A model generated the notes under the pieces. It did no database searches and was not told the DNA's origin. It saw only the letters and a program-made list of their open reading frames with translations. Source: Acanthopleura granulata (Eukaryota > Mollusca > Polyplacophora > Chitonida > Chitonidae). Taken from it: DNA of 64,000 nucleotides. This document shows positions 37,645 to 51,264 of this stretch, in pieces; the stretch's first letter is position 1, and each line of letters opens with the position of its first letter. The stretch spans positions 8,532,889 to 8,596,888 of the forward strand of contig JABBOT010000004.1 of NCBI GenBank assembly GCA_016165875.1, in the 5' to 3' direction. Both the position numbers and the translations under genes were made by a program.

Positions 37645-38150
37645 GAATTAATATGCCCCGGCCCTAAGACATATACACTGTGTAGACATGCTCCAGCCTT
37701 TAGCCATTTACATGCCTGAGCCATGAACAGAATGTGAAATGTATGCTACCTTAAAGCACACCATCTGACACGTATGCTCCGAACTTCAGCCATAAGTTTG
37801 ATCCAGCTTTAATATGCCCCTCCCCTGTATATGTATGCTTCAGCCTTTAGCCATATGTACGCTAGAGTCATAAATCCCATGAACATGCATGCTTAGAGCT
37901 TCAGTCATCACGCTGATCCAGCCTTAAACTACATGTATGCTCCGGCTTTAAGCCACATGTATGCCTCAGCCTTAAGCCACAGGCATGTTGTAACCTTAAG
38001 CTTTAGCTTTGGTCCAGCCTTAAACAATATGTATGCTCCAGCTTTCAACAACATGTATGCTTCAGCCTTAAACCACAAGTATGCGCTAACCACATGTACA
38101 TGTATGCTCCAGTCAGTCTGGAGTCTATGCTCCAGTAGGCTTCTACTGAA
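37645..38150. repeat. minisatellite, 24-25 bp unit
   Basis: Units of the form acatgtatgctccagcctta+aacc. They are clearest at 37930-38110 and increasingly decayed towards 37645. The unit length keeps both strands open over short distances, so the overlapping frames at 37929-38169 are artefacts of the repeat. Confidence 0.85.
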
Positions 38151-38169
38151 GCCTTTGACCATGAGATAA

Positions 38170-41100
38170 GATCTAGCCTATAGTCCTATGTTTGTTGCCT
38201 TCATTCTACGCTTTTCATGTATAGCCTTGTCGTGTATTTGCAATTTCCACTACTCATCTCTCACCTTTTGGCTGCATATGTGTTTCAAAAAGTGTAAAAA
38301 TTTGTGTGAAGTCTTAAGATGTTATATGAAGACAAATGTTGTTTTCTCCAGGGTGTTTTAGATTTAGACTGAAAGCATAAAGTCTTCTTTGTCTTTAGTA
38401 GGGTCACTTGTATGATTTTACATACTTGCATTTGTGGATAAACCAGAAAGACTGTGCTTACACAGGTATATGAGGTTACATGTATCTAATCCTTTAAATA
38501 TTTAAATTGCTGAAACCTTCAACTATAAATTCAACATATATTTTCAGAGAGTAAACTACCATGTATTGGCTATTATAAGTTCTACCTTTTAAGACTCACT
38601 AGATTTAGTTATATTTTACCTATAAACACGTTTTGATTACAAAAATGTGCAAACAATGAAAGTCTGCTATACTTTCATTCTGATACCTGTACGAAAAACA
38701 TTATTATTTATTTACATCTTCTTTATCCATTCCAACATTTGCAGAAACGCTGACAAGGAAAGGTAATCATCAGTAATGTTAAAACATCCCAAAAACAATC
38801 TCTTGTAATTATTATCTTTGAAAACTGAAAAATACATTTTAAGCTAATCAAAGTCTGTGTTAGAAATGAAATTGGTTAATAAACAATATATTTTAGCAAA
38901 TGGTACAGCAAATTACAATCTCCATATGTACAAATTTGCTATAGAATGACCACATACATGTACATGTATATTTGCTGTGGTTTATGTGAGTAGATTTACC
39001 AGAAAAGCCCTTGGTAGATAAGGATATCTTAAAGAGGGCTATCAGAATACCAAGCAGATATGGCTTGCTTATGAAATCTACCTTCATTGGAATAAAGCCA
39101 GAAATAACAAATGCAATTGGGCTCATAAAGATGAGCAAAGACAATCTGATACAGGACAGTTTTATTAGGTGCATGGTCACTTTGTATCTAGGGAGACATT
39201 TAACTCATTCCCGTTTATCATAAAAGAAGGTATAAATAATGGTGGCAGTCAAATGGAACTCCAGAGTGCATTACCCTTCTGGCAGGAGAGATTTAGGGGC
39301 TCCACAACACTCGCACATTTTCCCATATTAAATTGCCATGTCATTCTGGCCACTTTAAAAATCTGATCGCATTAAATCTGGCCAAATTATGCCTCATATC
39401 ATTTAGCCTATTCTCCCCTGTCTTGAGCTGAACTCCCTGAGTTGGGTACTTAGGGGAATAATGCCCCACCTGGGCCTAGACATAGATTATTTCTGAAACT
39501 TCACCCCAAATCTGGCATGAGGAACAATAATTCAACGGATTGAACTCAGAAAATAATGTTAATACGATAGACCTCACAAAAAATAATCAATTAAAACTAT
39601 TTGCAATGTCTGCTGGGTGGTTATTGTTAGTCTCCTTTTTTTTTTTTTTTTTACAGAAAATGAGGTCAGCAATTCTCCGCATTTCCACCCACTGATCAGT
39701 TCATTAATCGACACTCAAAAAAGTTCCCTTTCTAATGACTTTGTGTAGTCAAGTTAACCAGCCTTAACATTCCTTTATTTCTATAATGTCTATAGTGATT
39801 AGGTTCTGCTAAGAAGGTAGAGCTTCTTTTAGATACAATCAAAATTATTTTTAGTATCTTTTCTGTTAACTATTAAACCAGTAACTATATTTACTGGAGT
39901 AAATGTACTGTGATGCTGATAAGCACAGATGACTCAGTCTTCATGTTTCTAAAGGCATATGATTTTAAATTAAATCAAGCTCATACTAGGTTTATGGGCT
40001 AAAACTATGAGAGCCAAGAGAAGAAGAAGTTGACAAAATTTACATTTTTTAACAGCAAATTTCTTAAAATAATTACCTCTTTTCTTTTCCATAAAATATG
40101 AACGCTAACATTATCACTGGCTGTGCAGACATCTTTACTTTCACCCACTGTTTTTCGAGGAATAATGTGCAGATGTACATGTTCATAACAAGGGTAATAT
40201 TAGGATAGGCTGGGAGGTTACCTTCAAAATGCGGACACTAAGGGGACTAGGTTGATGGATTAATGTTTGGATGTCACAGAGTTCTAGACAATCCCCATAG
40301 AAAAAGTCCCTCAGTCTGGATGAATGCCCTGATGTTTTCTTTATTAATCATTTCAAATCAATAACTGTCTGAAGTTGCCTGAGGTAATAAACATCAGACT
40401 CCGCATCCCCGGAACAGACAGCGTGATTTTTAGCAGAGGCTTGCACTGATCTGTCAATGTGCTGGTTGCTTGCCACATAGGCTAGTGTTTGCCTAACTTT
40501 ACCACCCATTTCTGAGCAAGTTTGGTGGCTAAGGAAAGCAAACACAGACTTGATGATAAAGCAATATGGTCCCAAGGCCAAAATCTAAAGGAAAATAGTC
40601 TTTACATTATGAACTACTGAGAAGAAGTCTTTGACCAGGATTTGCTTGTGCATTTACCAACACACAATACACAATGTCTTCTTATATGTGAAGAGAATAT
40701 TATTATCCTTAGAAAGAGCATTCATTCCATATCAGCAATCAATAGTTTGCTGTTGTGTTCACATACTAACATGGGATTATAAACTTTTCGGATGAGGATG
40801 ACAAAGAAAACACACATTAGCCCCGCTAACAGGATACTTCAACAAAAGTTGGTATGAATCTTGCCAAAACAAAGATCTAAAAATACCACAGATTACCATG
40901 GCCTTTATTGATAATAACATCCAGAAACGGAATGAGAATGCACAGAATATTTTTACGATTTATATGTTTTACAAAATTAGATGAAATGAAAGAACTATCA
41001 GTGGAATCCATATTCTGATTGGGTATGTTCAATCCATGGTGGCGGTTGTTTTTTTTTCTTCATACAGTTGTTATGTAAATACAGGCAAAAACACTGTATC

Positions 41101-44100
41101 TTCAATCACTGTGTTAGCACTTCTGTGACATTTCCTAAGATTACAACTGGATGTTCTGTTCAGACTTGACTGGAATCTGATGAAAACTTCACACTTAAAT
41201 CAGTGGATTTACATCTACTTTCATGGGAATCATCTGGGATTTTTACAAAAATTGAATTTCCAAACTTTTTCCTGATAATAAAGTCCTAGTTATATTCCTA
41301 ATATCCACCATAAATGAGGGTCAGTGAATACCAGTGGAATCTAATAGCAACTCCTTGTTTTATGAAGTACAAAAAGGCTGTGATAAATCCACAAATATTC
41401 ATGTATTCCCATTATGTATTCCTGATGAATCTGCATCTAAAAGTCTGCATAGTACAGCATTTTAATCAAAATGTAGCTTTTTATTTACCTGTAAATAATT
41501 CCATTCATATCATTCATTCAATGGGTTGCAAGAACTTCAGTACATTTTTAGCACAAGAGGATATAGTATGGAATTGTTGGAAGGGGTCAAGAAGATACTT
41601 AAAAAGTCAGGATGGAACCTGGAATCTACATGTATGAAATTTGCTGCTACACTTTCATACATAAACTATAATTCCAATTCTCCATTGCCAATAACTTAAT
41701 TGTGTTCAAGAAATGGCTCCAATATACATATTCCATGGTAAAAGAGCAGTGTTAACACGACAAATGAGAAAGAACACTTCCCGCTATTTCAGCATTTATT
41801 TCATTATCTTCATCATCGCGTTACTCATGTACTGCACAAAAATGGCCAGTGGAACTTGAGGTAAGTACCTAATCATTCTTCTTATACTGTGCTGAATGGT
41901 TTCTTCTACAGGTGACATTTAAGGTTTTCCCACTCAAACAGTACCACAATCATTTAATACCATACTCTTTGCACTCCTTTTTTTCTTCATAAATGATTAA
42001 CTGGTCTTCTGTTAAGAATATATAAACATGCCACTGCACTCATCAGGAAATTTCCTCAATCTATAATCTCCTATTTCAGTAGATTTCTAGACCTCTGACT
42101 TGATGAGACTGTGAGGCCATGGTTTCTGCAGCATTCGGCAGTCAGAGAGCTAGCAGTCCATTTGGGAATGGCAGGCATGATTAATGGGGAACGGCTGACC
42201 CACGGACGACACTAGTGAGACAACGGACATTGGGAATTACCTCTGGCTAGCAGTCTACTGCCGGTCTTGAGGGTCACTCAGTGTCAAGGGAGCATTAAAA
42301 AAGGAAGAACTTACATTTCTTCCGGAAACGGACATTTTTAAATCAATTACCTTCACGGATAACCTGCAAGAGTGCATTGGAAGTGCATAGATTTAGTAAA
42401 GCATTTTGCCCTTAAAACATTTAGGTATTTTCTATCATTGTGCTCTATAAACATGTCCTGGAAAGCCCATACATTCAGCATACACAACATAACAATATAC
42501 ATTCTGCTGTACACTTACATGTACTCAATTCCCATAAGTTAATGATCTGTACATTAAAATCTGTTCCAGTGTCTAATTATTATATACGGTATTTAGAAAT
42601 TTGCATGTATGTAATTGAACAATGTCTGAAATGCAAAACCCCCATGTGGATGTGTAAGACATGAAAAAATGATCCTTACTTAAATATTTACGAAATTGGA
42701 AAATATGTAAATGTTAAGGAGTGACTGTCTGAAGCACTTTAATTTATAAATAAATGTGCAGGGATCACCCTTGGCAGCGAATTGGCAGCATTTTCGAGCA
42801 CAAAATGGAGAACATGTTACCAAGATAAACATTATGAAACTGCCTGTCCTTGACTTCAGTCAGCTAGCAGTTAACTGGAAAAGCCTTGAAGAGACTCGTT
42901 AACCCTGTGAGAGTGGGAGTGTTTATGAGGCTGCTGCTATACATGTCAAGGGTCAGACTGTCAACTGCAAATTGGCCACTTTGGGTAATAAAGACAGCAG
43001 CATTATTTAGAAAATTTGGCTTGTGCAGCAAATCCGATGCAAATAAGCTAAATACAAGAATAACGCCACACATTGTGCAATAATACCCTGTCATCAACAT
43101 GTAGAGGCAAATATCTGTATAAGATCACAGGCACTACATACCTTCTGACATACATCCACAGCTATGGTTATAATCTGTTATAGTGGCAGTGCAAATTCTT
43201 AATTGTATGTTGAATTAGTTCAAAAATAATTTAAGTAGATATAGGTCCTAAATCCATGTTCAATCAAGTGAAACGTCTAATTCTCAATCACCAAACATGA
43301 AATCCAATGAGTATAATACAAAGTCTATTTGCACTTTCTGCTATAAATGGAATTTAGAGAGTGTGATGCCATAAATACTAGATGCAAAACAGGTGATTTA
43401 AGCTGACACAGAAATGGACAGGGTGGAATTAAGTTTAGACCTTTCCCTAACACCAAATTGGTATTCAATGTAGAACTTTATCCCCTTGTGTTTAGAGCCC
43501 TCAATGCCTAAATCTAACTCTAAACCAATCAGTAATTCTGATTAATAAAAAACAACTAGAGTTCATTCAGATGAAACTGGCAGTATCTGATAAAGCCTGT
43601 GAAAAGCGAACAGCCTGTACAAGTGTACTGGCTTTATTCCCATCCTGGGCTGGAGGCTAATGGAATTACCTTTTTCCAAACTTTTATATAAATTTCTGTT
43701 GAGTTTTTTTTCTCCTTTTCCATGCATATTTAACTGAAAAGGGACTCAGATTTCTTCTTTTAAAAAGAAAACTTACTAAGCATGACCAGTTTTCTAAATA
43801 ATTTGCTCCCAAAGTACTGATGAATTCATTTCTAAAGCCAGTACATCCTGCAAAAACTCAATATTTTGAACTTTGAGGTACAACAATCCCACATAATGGG
43901 ATAATCCATGCCAAAAATGGAGAACATATCACACAGAGAAGCAAACATCAAAGGGTAAGTGACAAATGCTTTGTGGAAGTTATCTACTAGTCATCAGATT
44001 TTCCCACCACAAAACAGAATAGGCCTAACATACATGTTAAGGAAGAATAATATTAAAATATTACCTGCTTATAACGAAACTGCTTATTACAAAAAAGATA

Positions 44101-47100
44101 GTTTCATAGCAAAGCTAGGGTCTAGTATATGCCATGGATGTGGTCCAGACACTAATGTGATCAATGGAGCAAGGTAACAATATCTGATTCGACTGAATGT
44201 GAAGATCAGAATAGAAAAATATTTCAAGACTGCACTCTTGTCTTAAACATATGAACACAATGTATTGAAAATGAAACCAGTTCCACAAAACTAACATTTT
44301 TCACTGAAATCAACTTACCACAGGACATAAAAACTTGTACTCTGTTGTTATTGTTGCCTTGAGGTTTTGGTTTGTTTTTTTTTTTTGCTTTTTTTTTTGG
44401 CAGTATCAGTATATTGTTAAGCCAAGGGCTAGACATGGAAACCTGTGTTATGTGACACCACAGCATTATGGCACAACGATTCTGTTCCTTTCCTGCCACC
44501 AACTCACTGAAATTCACTTTTAAACATCCTTAACATCACATAGGATTGCATAAAATATGTATAAAATACCCAAACCCATCAAAGAATGGATGTGAAAGCC
44601 ATCAATTTGGATAGTTTCAGTTGTTATATACATTAGCACAGATTGCAGTTCACCAAGTGCTAGGATATTGATGTAAAGCTCTGACCTCTTGGTACTAAAT
44701 TTTTTTAGTCATTTTCACAGTCTAAACAGAAATTGAAATCAATTGAATTCAATGCAGTGTCAACATTTTTTTGAAGTCTTCCTTCAAATGATTATGAAAA
44801 TGAAGCCTAACATCCCTAACACAAAAAGTGCTTCACACCTTAGGGCCTGTACATACATATCCATATGCACAAGGATCAGTTAAGTAGTTAATCAATATTT
44901 AAGTCTTAAATCCAGGAACTGAAATCAAACACATTCAGAAATTTAGTTATGTTTGTACAGTTGACACAATAAGCATTAACCAAAATGAGAACCCATCAGT
45001 GGCTATACAGTCACAATCAGACTGAATAATTAGTTCCAGACCAGATGGATAATTTTCTGTTAAACATGTTTACAACCACCACGACAGCTGCAGCCACATG
45101 TTTTAACTACAAGTAGACTCATTTCCATCTCATTTGCAAGTATTGAAAGCAGTGGACAAGTGTTAAGATACATCAGCTGAACATAAAACTGACACAATGA
45201 TTTCCAGCGTTGGACCCGAGGCCTTGTCAGGACCCCGTGAATAATCCCCAATCTGTGCCTGTTAATAACTGAATTAACAGTGAGACATACACTAGGCATA
45301 CTAAGGGGTGGGAACAGCATCAAATGGGTGTGAAGAAAATTACAGCCCTACTGGCATCCTAAATAAACACCTTTGGGGCAAGGGATTTTCAACAGGTTTG
45401 TAATATGTGTAAAAGAGAGCCAAGCCAAACGTACAGCATTGATTACCGAAAGGTTGAGAAAGGTGCGGAGCCCAGAAAGCTCTCTGGATATGGTCATGTT
45501 CTTAGCACGGCGGACTGCCTACTGAACAGGCCTCTCAGACTCGCTGAAGCTGCATGTCACTGTTCTGTGATAGTCCTATAAACACTCCACTCAAGTCAAC
45601 CTCTCGCTGCCTCTCTTATACTCTGCCATGGTCTAACCGAAACAGATCAACCTGTCTGCCAAAGCCCTTGTCTGGATGACAAGAAATTTGATTGCTCCAG
45701 TAAGAGCACGTCTTATCATCCTATTCAAGCGTATAAGAAGTAAACAAAAAAAAAATATAGTCCAAGAAATAGGGATATTTGGAAACTAATGCACGAATTG
45801 TTTCCATAGAGTGACGTGCTTCATACAGGATACCTTGCCCTCTGGAACCACAGGCACTGTGGGAAAGAGAGAAAAAGCAAGAAAGTTTTTGGATGGCATT
45901 ACACATGATTTGCTAAATGAGGTGTAATTTCTCTCGGATTTCTGTGCATTGAAGAACACCCAGCCACGAAATCCTTTCTTTAGGCCAAACAGGAGTTGAA
46001 TGTTCTAATCTTAGTTTGGGGACCAACAACAGAAGATGCTGTGAGGAATCTGTGTTATCTCATTCTTACTGTAGGATCTGAACAATCATCAGACCTTTCT
46101 TTTGGATTTACAATATCCAAGGACAAAATGGTTGAGCTCAACCATCGTCAACACTGAACATCAAAAGGAGTTATTTGGATTATGTGTAATTTCCTTCCCA
46201 CCAGGCTTAATGAAAGAACAGACGATGCGAGTGCACTGTTCATGCGGCGCTGCCACCTGCACAGGCAATTCATATTCGCCCATCTCAAGGTAAGCTATGT
46301 AATCGGTGGTAAACTGTTTCCTTAATTAATCAATATCAAATTTCACCTATTTTTCCGCCTTCAATACTGCAGATTGATAATGGTGAGGGTTGCTTGGCAG
46401 ATGATTTACTATGCACTTTTGGTTAAATGAAATTTGTGTGGTTCCTTGAAGAGATATCTGTCTATATTTTAACACACCATTCTTCTAAACTGCAAACAAA
46501 AACAAATCTAATATTTATTTTTTGAAAACAAACGTTATAAACAATTTTCAATTTTTATAGTTTTTACAAACACCTCATAACTAACACATCTGTAATATGA
46601 TACATCAAGAGATATCACATTTTATGATCTGTGATGTTGGTCACCTGTAGCAAAGTGTGTGGACCACAGTAAAGGAAAGCAGAAACGTATAAAACCTATA
46701 AATCCATGCATCTCAAATCTATACGTACACAATATAACATAAGTTTGTATCATATTGTGAAATATCTGCATGAAGCTTATGCTCAAGTCACATTATTATA
46801 AGTTATAATTATTAACACATTATAAGTTTATAAGTACATGCAGAAATAATGTGAACCTCTTTAACTGACTTCACCTTTTGTGATAATTTGGAGTATTTTC
46901 ACATGGAGACATCTTATAATTTTTCAAGAAAACAACCAGTAGATCAATTTATCATACAAGCCCATGTTATCCATAATGTATGTTGCATAATTCAGTCTTT
47001 GACAGTTCACTGCTATAGATACAAATGTAGCAGAATATAGCATGATGAGCAGACAAATGCAGCACAAATGGAATAGAACTGGGTTTCATCTGTACATGCA

Positions 47101-50100
47101 ATTTAGCAAGGGCTTAAAAATTTTGTAGAAAATAATTCAATTTTATTGTATATTTTCTATATGCTTATGGTGATAACTGCAAAAAAATTTACATGTTCTT
47201 TATAAGCAATTATACATATTTTTCAGCAAACTGTAAAAATGGATTGGTGCAATACAACAGACAATGATTTACACCAATGTTATGAGAGGTTAGACAACTT
47301 TCATATTTTATATTTACAACAAGAGATATTAGCACATCAATGCACTGTAAAGCTGTTGGTGTTGTTGGAGATCCTACAATGACTACTGGATTAACCCCAC
47401 ACTAATCACATGGAACATCAGGTGGCAGTTAACTTTGTAAATGAGACGTTTCTGGATGCCCGCCCCCAGCACAACCTGAGTTACACATCTGTAGCGGAAT
47501 TAAGTCAATTCTAAATTCCATCATCTTCACAGCTCATATTAAATCAGATAATGGAAATGAACGGTAAAGCTGCACTTCTGTTGTCAGATTTTGATGTATA
47601 CTATAACCAAACAATTTATTCTGCAATCCAAGAGTTAATTGGACTCGGAACAGACCACAATGGAGACTGGCTGATAAAATGGTAAAATTTCACTAGGCAT
47701 CAGTGGCTATACAGTTATGAGGGCTCAGTGCCTCAGGTCAGCCGTGTTTACATCACTTTGTACACTAGCATAAACACTTCATACTGCTAATTTAGTTCTG
47801 CCAATGAGACAACAATTATAGTGCTGCTGGGGGCTGTTCACACATCGAGGGTAATACGTAGGAAATATGCCAAAATTATGAGAAAGTCTTGGAAGCTGAG
47901 CGTAATCTTAAAAAAGGTTTCAGACTACAGAACTGTACGAAAAAACATTGTACAGAAAATAAATCTTACAATAACATATAATTTTATTCTGATTTTTGCT
48001 AAAGATACATTATATAATTGAGCATAATTGCATTCTAATGTTTGGCAGTTTTGTCCAATATCTAGTAACTAAACAAGCAGAGCTCTGAGCTGTACAGTAA
48101 AGTACTAATCTGACCACAGGAATCTCATGAAGATTGGCTAATAACAACCCAAGTAACAATTTTGGTGGATCCAAAAAATTGCCACGTTTTGATGTATTAA
48201 TTATTCTAGAATTGACCAAAGTCGCCACCCAAGCAGCAAGGCTATCAATAATCTGAAATTTTGTTTAGAAAACATCAAATAACCTTTGATAGGGCATATT
48301 TAGACTGATCTCTAATTGCATTGATTATGTTTTACCCTCATCATGTTCAATATGACAGATGTCTGAAATTTCCTTTCATTGGTTTTAGGAACATCCGTAT
48401 AAAAAGAGCCAAGCCTCTCCAACAAAAAAGAGCATACTTCTGAGCAGGGAAGTTATATTTGACAATTTCCATTTGCCAAAATTGCTCTACATGTACCTCG
48501 TACTGGAAGCTGTGCTGACTAAACACATGCATCAAGTTTCCTGGAATTTACAATGTTCTGAATTGCCCAGTAATCTGGGATGCCAGTAAGGATGAGTCTG
48601 CCCCTGTAAAGAAGATATCAGATGGTCAAGAGACGCCCAGAATAAGGCTCGATAAGACATGGCTTATTGTTGAATTATTGATAAAAGGCTGCTATTTGAA
48701 GCTCAGACTTGCCAAGTTAATCCACTGACCCCACCGAGAAGAAGTCACTTAAAGTCATTAGAAATCTACCACCAAACTGTCAGATTGGACTTCCTTAAGA
48801 CCTCTTGGGTTACCAAGGGATAAAAGCTGCTTATTTTCAACGCAGTCATGGCACCTTGACATGTACAGCATCATCAAGGTGCATGAGCTCAAAGCAGCTA
48901 TAAAGGTCAAACACAATATTTCTTATGCCACAGCCTCAAAATTGGTCATCAGACTATAAATACTAATTTGAGTCTTTGTACTTTCTCCAAACACAACAAC
49001 AACATATGTAGGTGAACAGACTTGAACATGCCAATAAAATCCATAAAGACAAGATATAAAGGCAACTGCAATGGGCATTTTTTTGTAGTTCAAGTTTTTT
49101 TTCTTAAAGAAAAAAAATGCATAAACTCTTTTGTGCATCCTTAATAATAAGTTTCAAGACCAACAGGAACACACAGTAAGGTCTACTGGAATTGCACATG
49201 CCTTCAAATCAACATCCCGGATTCCAAATTGGATTAAGCCAGCTGACGCTTCTCAACAGCCTATGTGTGTTTTATCAAGTCCTGATGGATGTTTTACGGG
49301 CTGTTTATGATGGAACTGGAGGACTGTCAGATGGCCAGGGAGACTGAAATGCATACAGTATAAGTATTTCATTGCAACTTTATTGTTCTTCTCAACAGTA
49401 ATGGTTTGGAATTTACTCTTACAGGTTAAGAAAAGAGGCTGAAGATCAACCAAATCTGCCTAAAACAGTATACTTTGCCAATGAGAAATATACACACAAC
49501 ATTCCTACTTTTGCCTATTCCCTTGGCAAGACTATATATTGGTGAGTTTCATGACCTGGAGATTTTGACCATTTGTAGTATAAGTCCATTTACAAGAGAG
49601 TACATATGACATTAATCTGGTTTTCTGTGAAGCACTAGCAACAGACAGAATCTATGTGATGTAACATGGGACATTAACAGATACCTTTTAGGCCACTGAT
49701 GTAATTAGACCACAGTCATCATTCAAGATCTCAGAGGAGCCCAAGTACAATAGAATGCACTGGATGTATTATCTGACAGAATACAAACTTGATTCATTTA
49801 CTGAAACAATATACAGAAAACCCCTTAGACAACATGGCTTGCCTCTATTCCTCCAAAGGACATATCCTTACCTGTTCAAATTCAGACTAGGAATGTTGCA
49901 ACATTTGAACACGATTCTGTTTTCTGCTCTGATATTTCATCTGGAATTTAGCACTATATGCATATTCCAGATACATGGAATCTCTTCTATACGAATTGTC
50001 TGTTTGAATATACAGGGATGCGCGGAACACTGCCAACAGGATGGCAGCAGCATTGGATTATACATTACCTTGATCTCTTGTCAGTGGGAGCTGAACATTC

Positions 50101-51240
50101 TAAAATGTCTGCAGGAGATAGGTGAAGTAATTAACTAATTTCATGTTCTTTCCAAAGACATGATAAACATTAAACAACAATGAAATCTTCTACATTTACA
50201 AACCTGATAAATAAATTTTACTTATTTGGCAAAAACGTATCCAGTGGCAGACTAAAGATAAGTGTATACACATACATATATTTTGTGTGAAAAGGTAAAC
50301 AGCAATGGCCTTTACAAAGAGGGTTAACCTAACCAATCCTGAACTACCTGCAATTTAATCTGTGACCTAACTTACCAAACTTCTCCATGTCACCACTTCA
50401 AGATAAATAATCAACAGCTAATGCCCATTTAAATGTCTAACTGGGCCAAAGCAACCATACAAAACCAGGAAACACAATCTCTGATCCTGCCCCCTCTATG
50501 TAATGACTTCAATCCAATCAAAGTCACATAATTACCCCCAAAGCAGACAAATAAATTTAGTACTACATGTATATCATACACCTGCTGTGAACTTCATAAT
50601 TAATCATCCCATGAAAATGGGATGATTGTAAGTTTTGACAGGATTTATTCTCCATAGCAGCCGCATTTTGTTTTTGGAATTGTTCAGCAACCTGAACAAA
50701 TCTGATTCTGATACTTCATAAATATGACATATACATGCCTGGGGAATTTTTTTCATGTATATAATGAAGAGGTCAAAGGTCAAGGTCACTAAAGGTTTAC
50801 TTAGGGCCAAAAAAAAATGTATCTGAGATATGGCCATGCATGATCACATCACAACATGACATTGGCAGTCAGGACAGTACAAAACAACAAAGAACACTAT
50901 TTTTTTTTCACCACTGAAGTTGCAGTTGTGGTTCTCGCCACAATGGGGACAGGCCATAAAGACAGTAGGAAGCTACACTCGAAATTGATATACCGTGGTA
51001 CTGTAGATGTTCCACAGCAATCAGTTCTGACATAACAATGCCTTAAACTCCTCCATCACACTGGCGCCACATCATGTTATCAAAAAATATGCTGCCTCCT
51101 CATTGTAACATGGTCCACAGAATGAAGTGTAGCCATTTTTGTAATGGATTTCAGGGTTTAATATACAGCATAATATTCTGAATGCTCGTGCAGTGTTTAT
51201 TCAAGCATTACAGTGTACTATTTACCTGTACCTGTTACAT
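38170..51240. other. non-coding stretch, no gene recognised
   Basis: About 13 kb without a supportable exon. It includes T-runs (39637-39653, 44374-44399), a 10-bp-stem hairpin at 50602-50627, and several less AT-rich blocks (39010-39560, 42080-42370, 45400-45720). The plus-strand frame at 46102-46293 ends beside a GTAAGC donor-like site but matches nothing I know. Confidence 0.5.
50602..50627. repeat. perfect hairpin, 10-bp stem
   Basis: aatcatccca and tgggatgatt pair exactly around the six-base loop tgaaaa. About 140 bases on there is a ggtcaaaggtcaaggtcact run, so this may be the end of a small unrecognised repeat. Confidence 0.7.
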
Positions 51241-51264
51241 ATGTGTTACATGCATGTAACACAT
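51241..51264. repeat. perfect 24-bp palindrome
   Basis: The half-site atgtgttacatg is followed at once by its exact reverse complement. No spacer. The preceding bases (ctgttacat) repeat part of the half-site. Confidence 0.9.

Noticed and set aside
37929..38169. Overlapping open frames on both strands
   Set aside because: Made by the 24-25 bp minisatellite.
46102..46293. Plus-strand frame with a CSCGAATCTG stretch followed by a GTAAGC donor-like site
   Set aside because: No recognisable family, no clear acceptor, and no neighbouring exons to join; not enough to call an exon.
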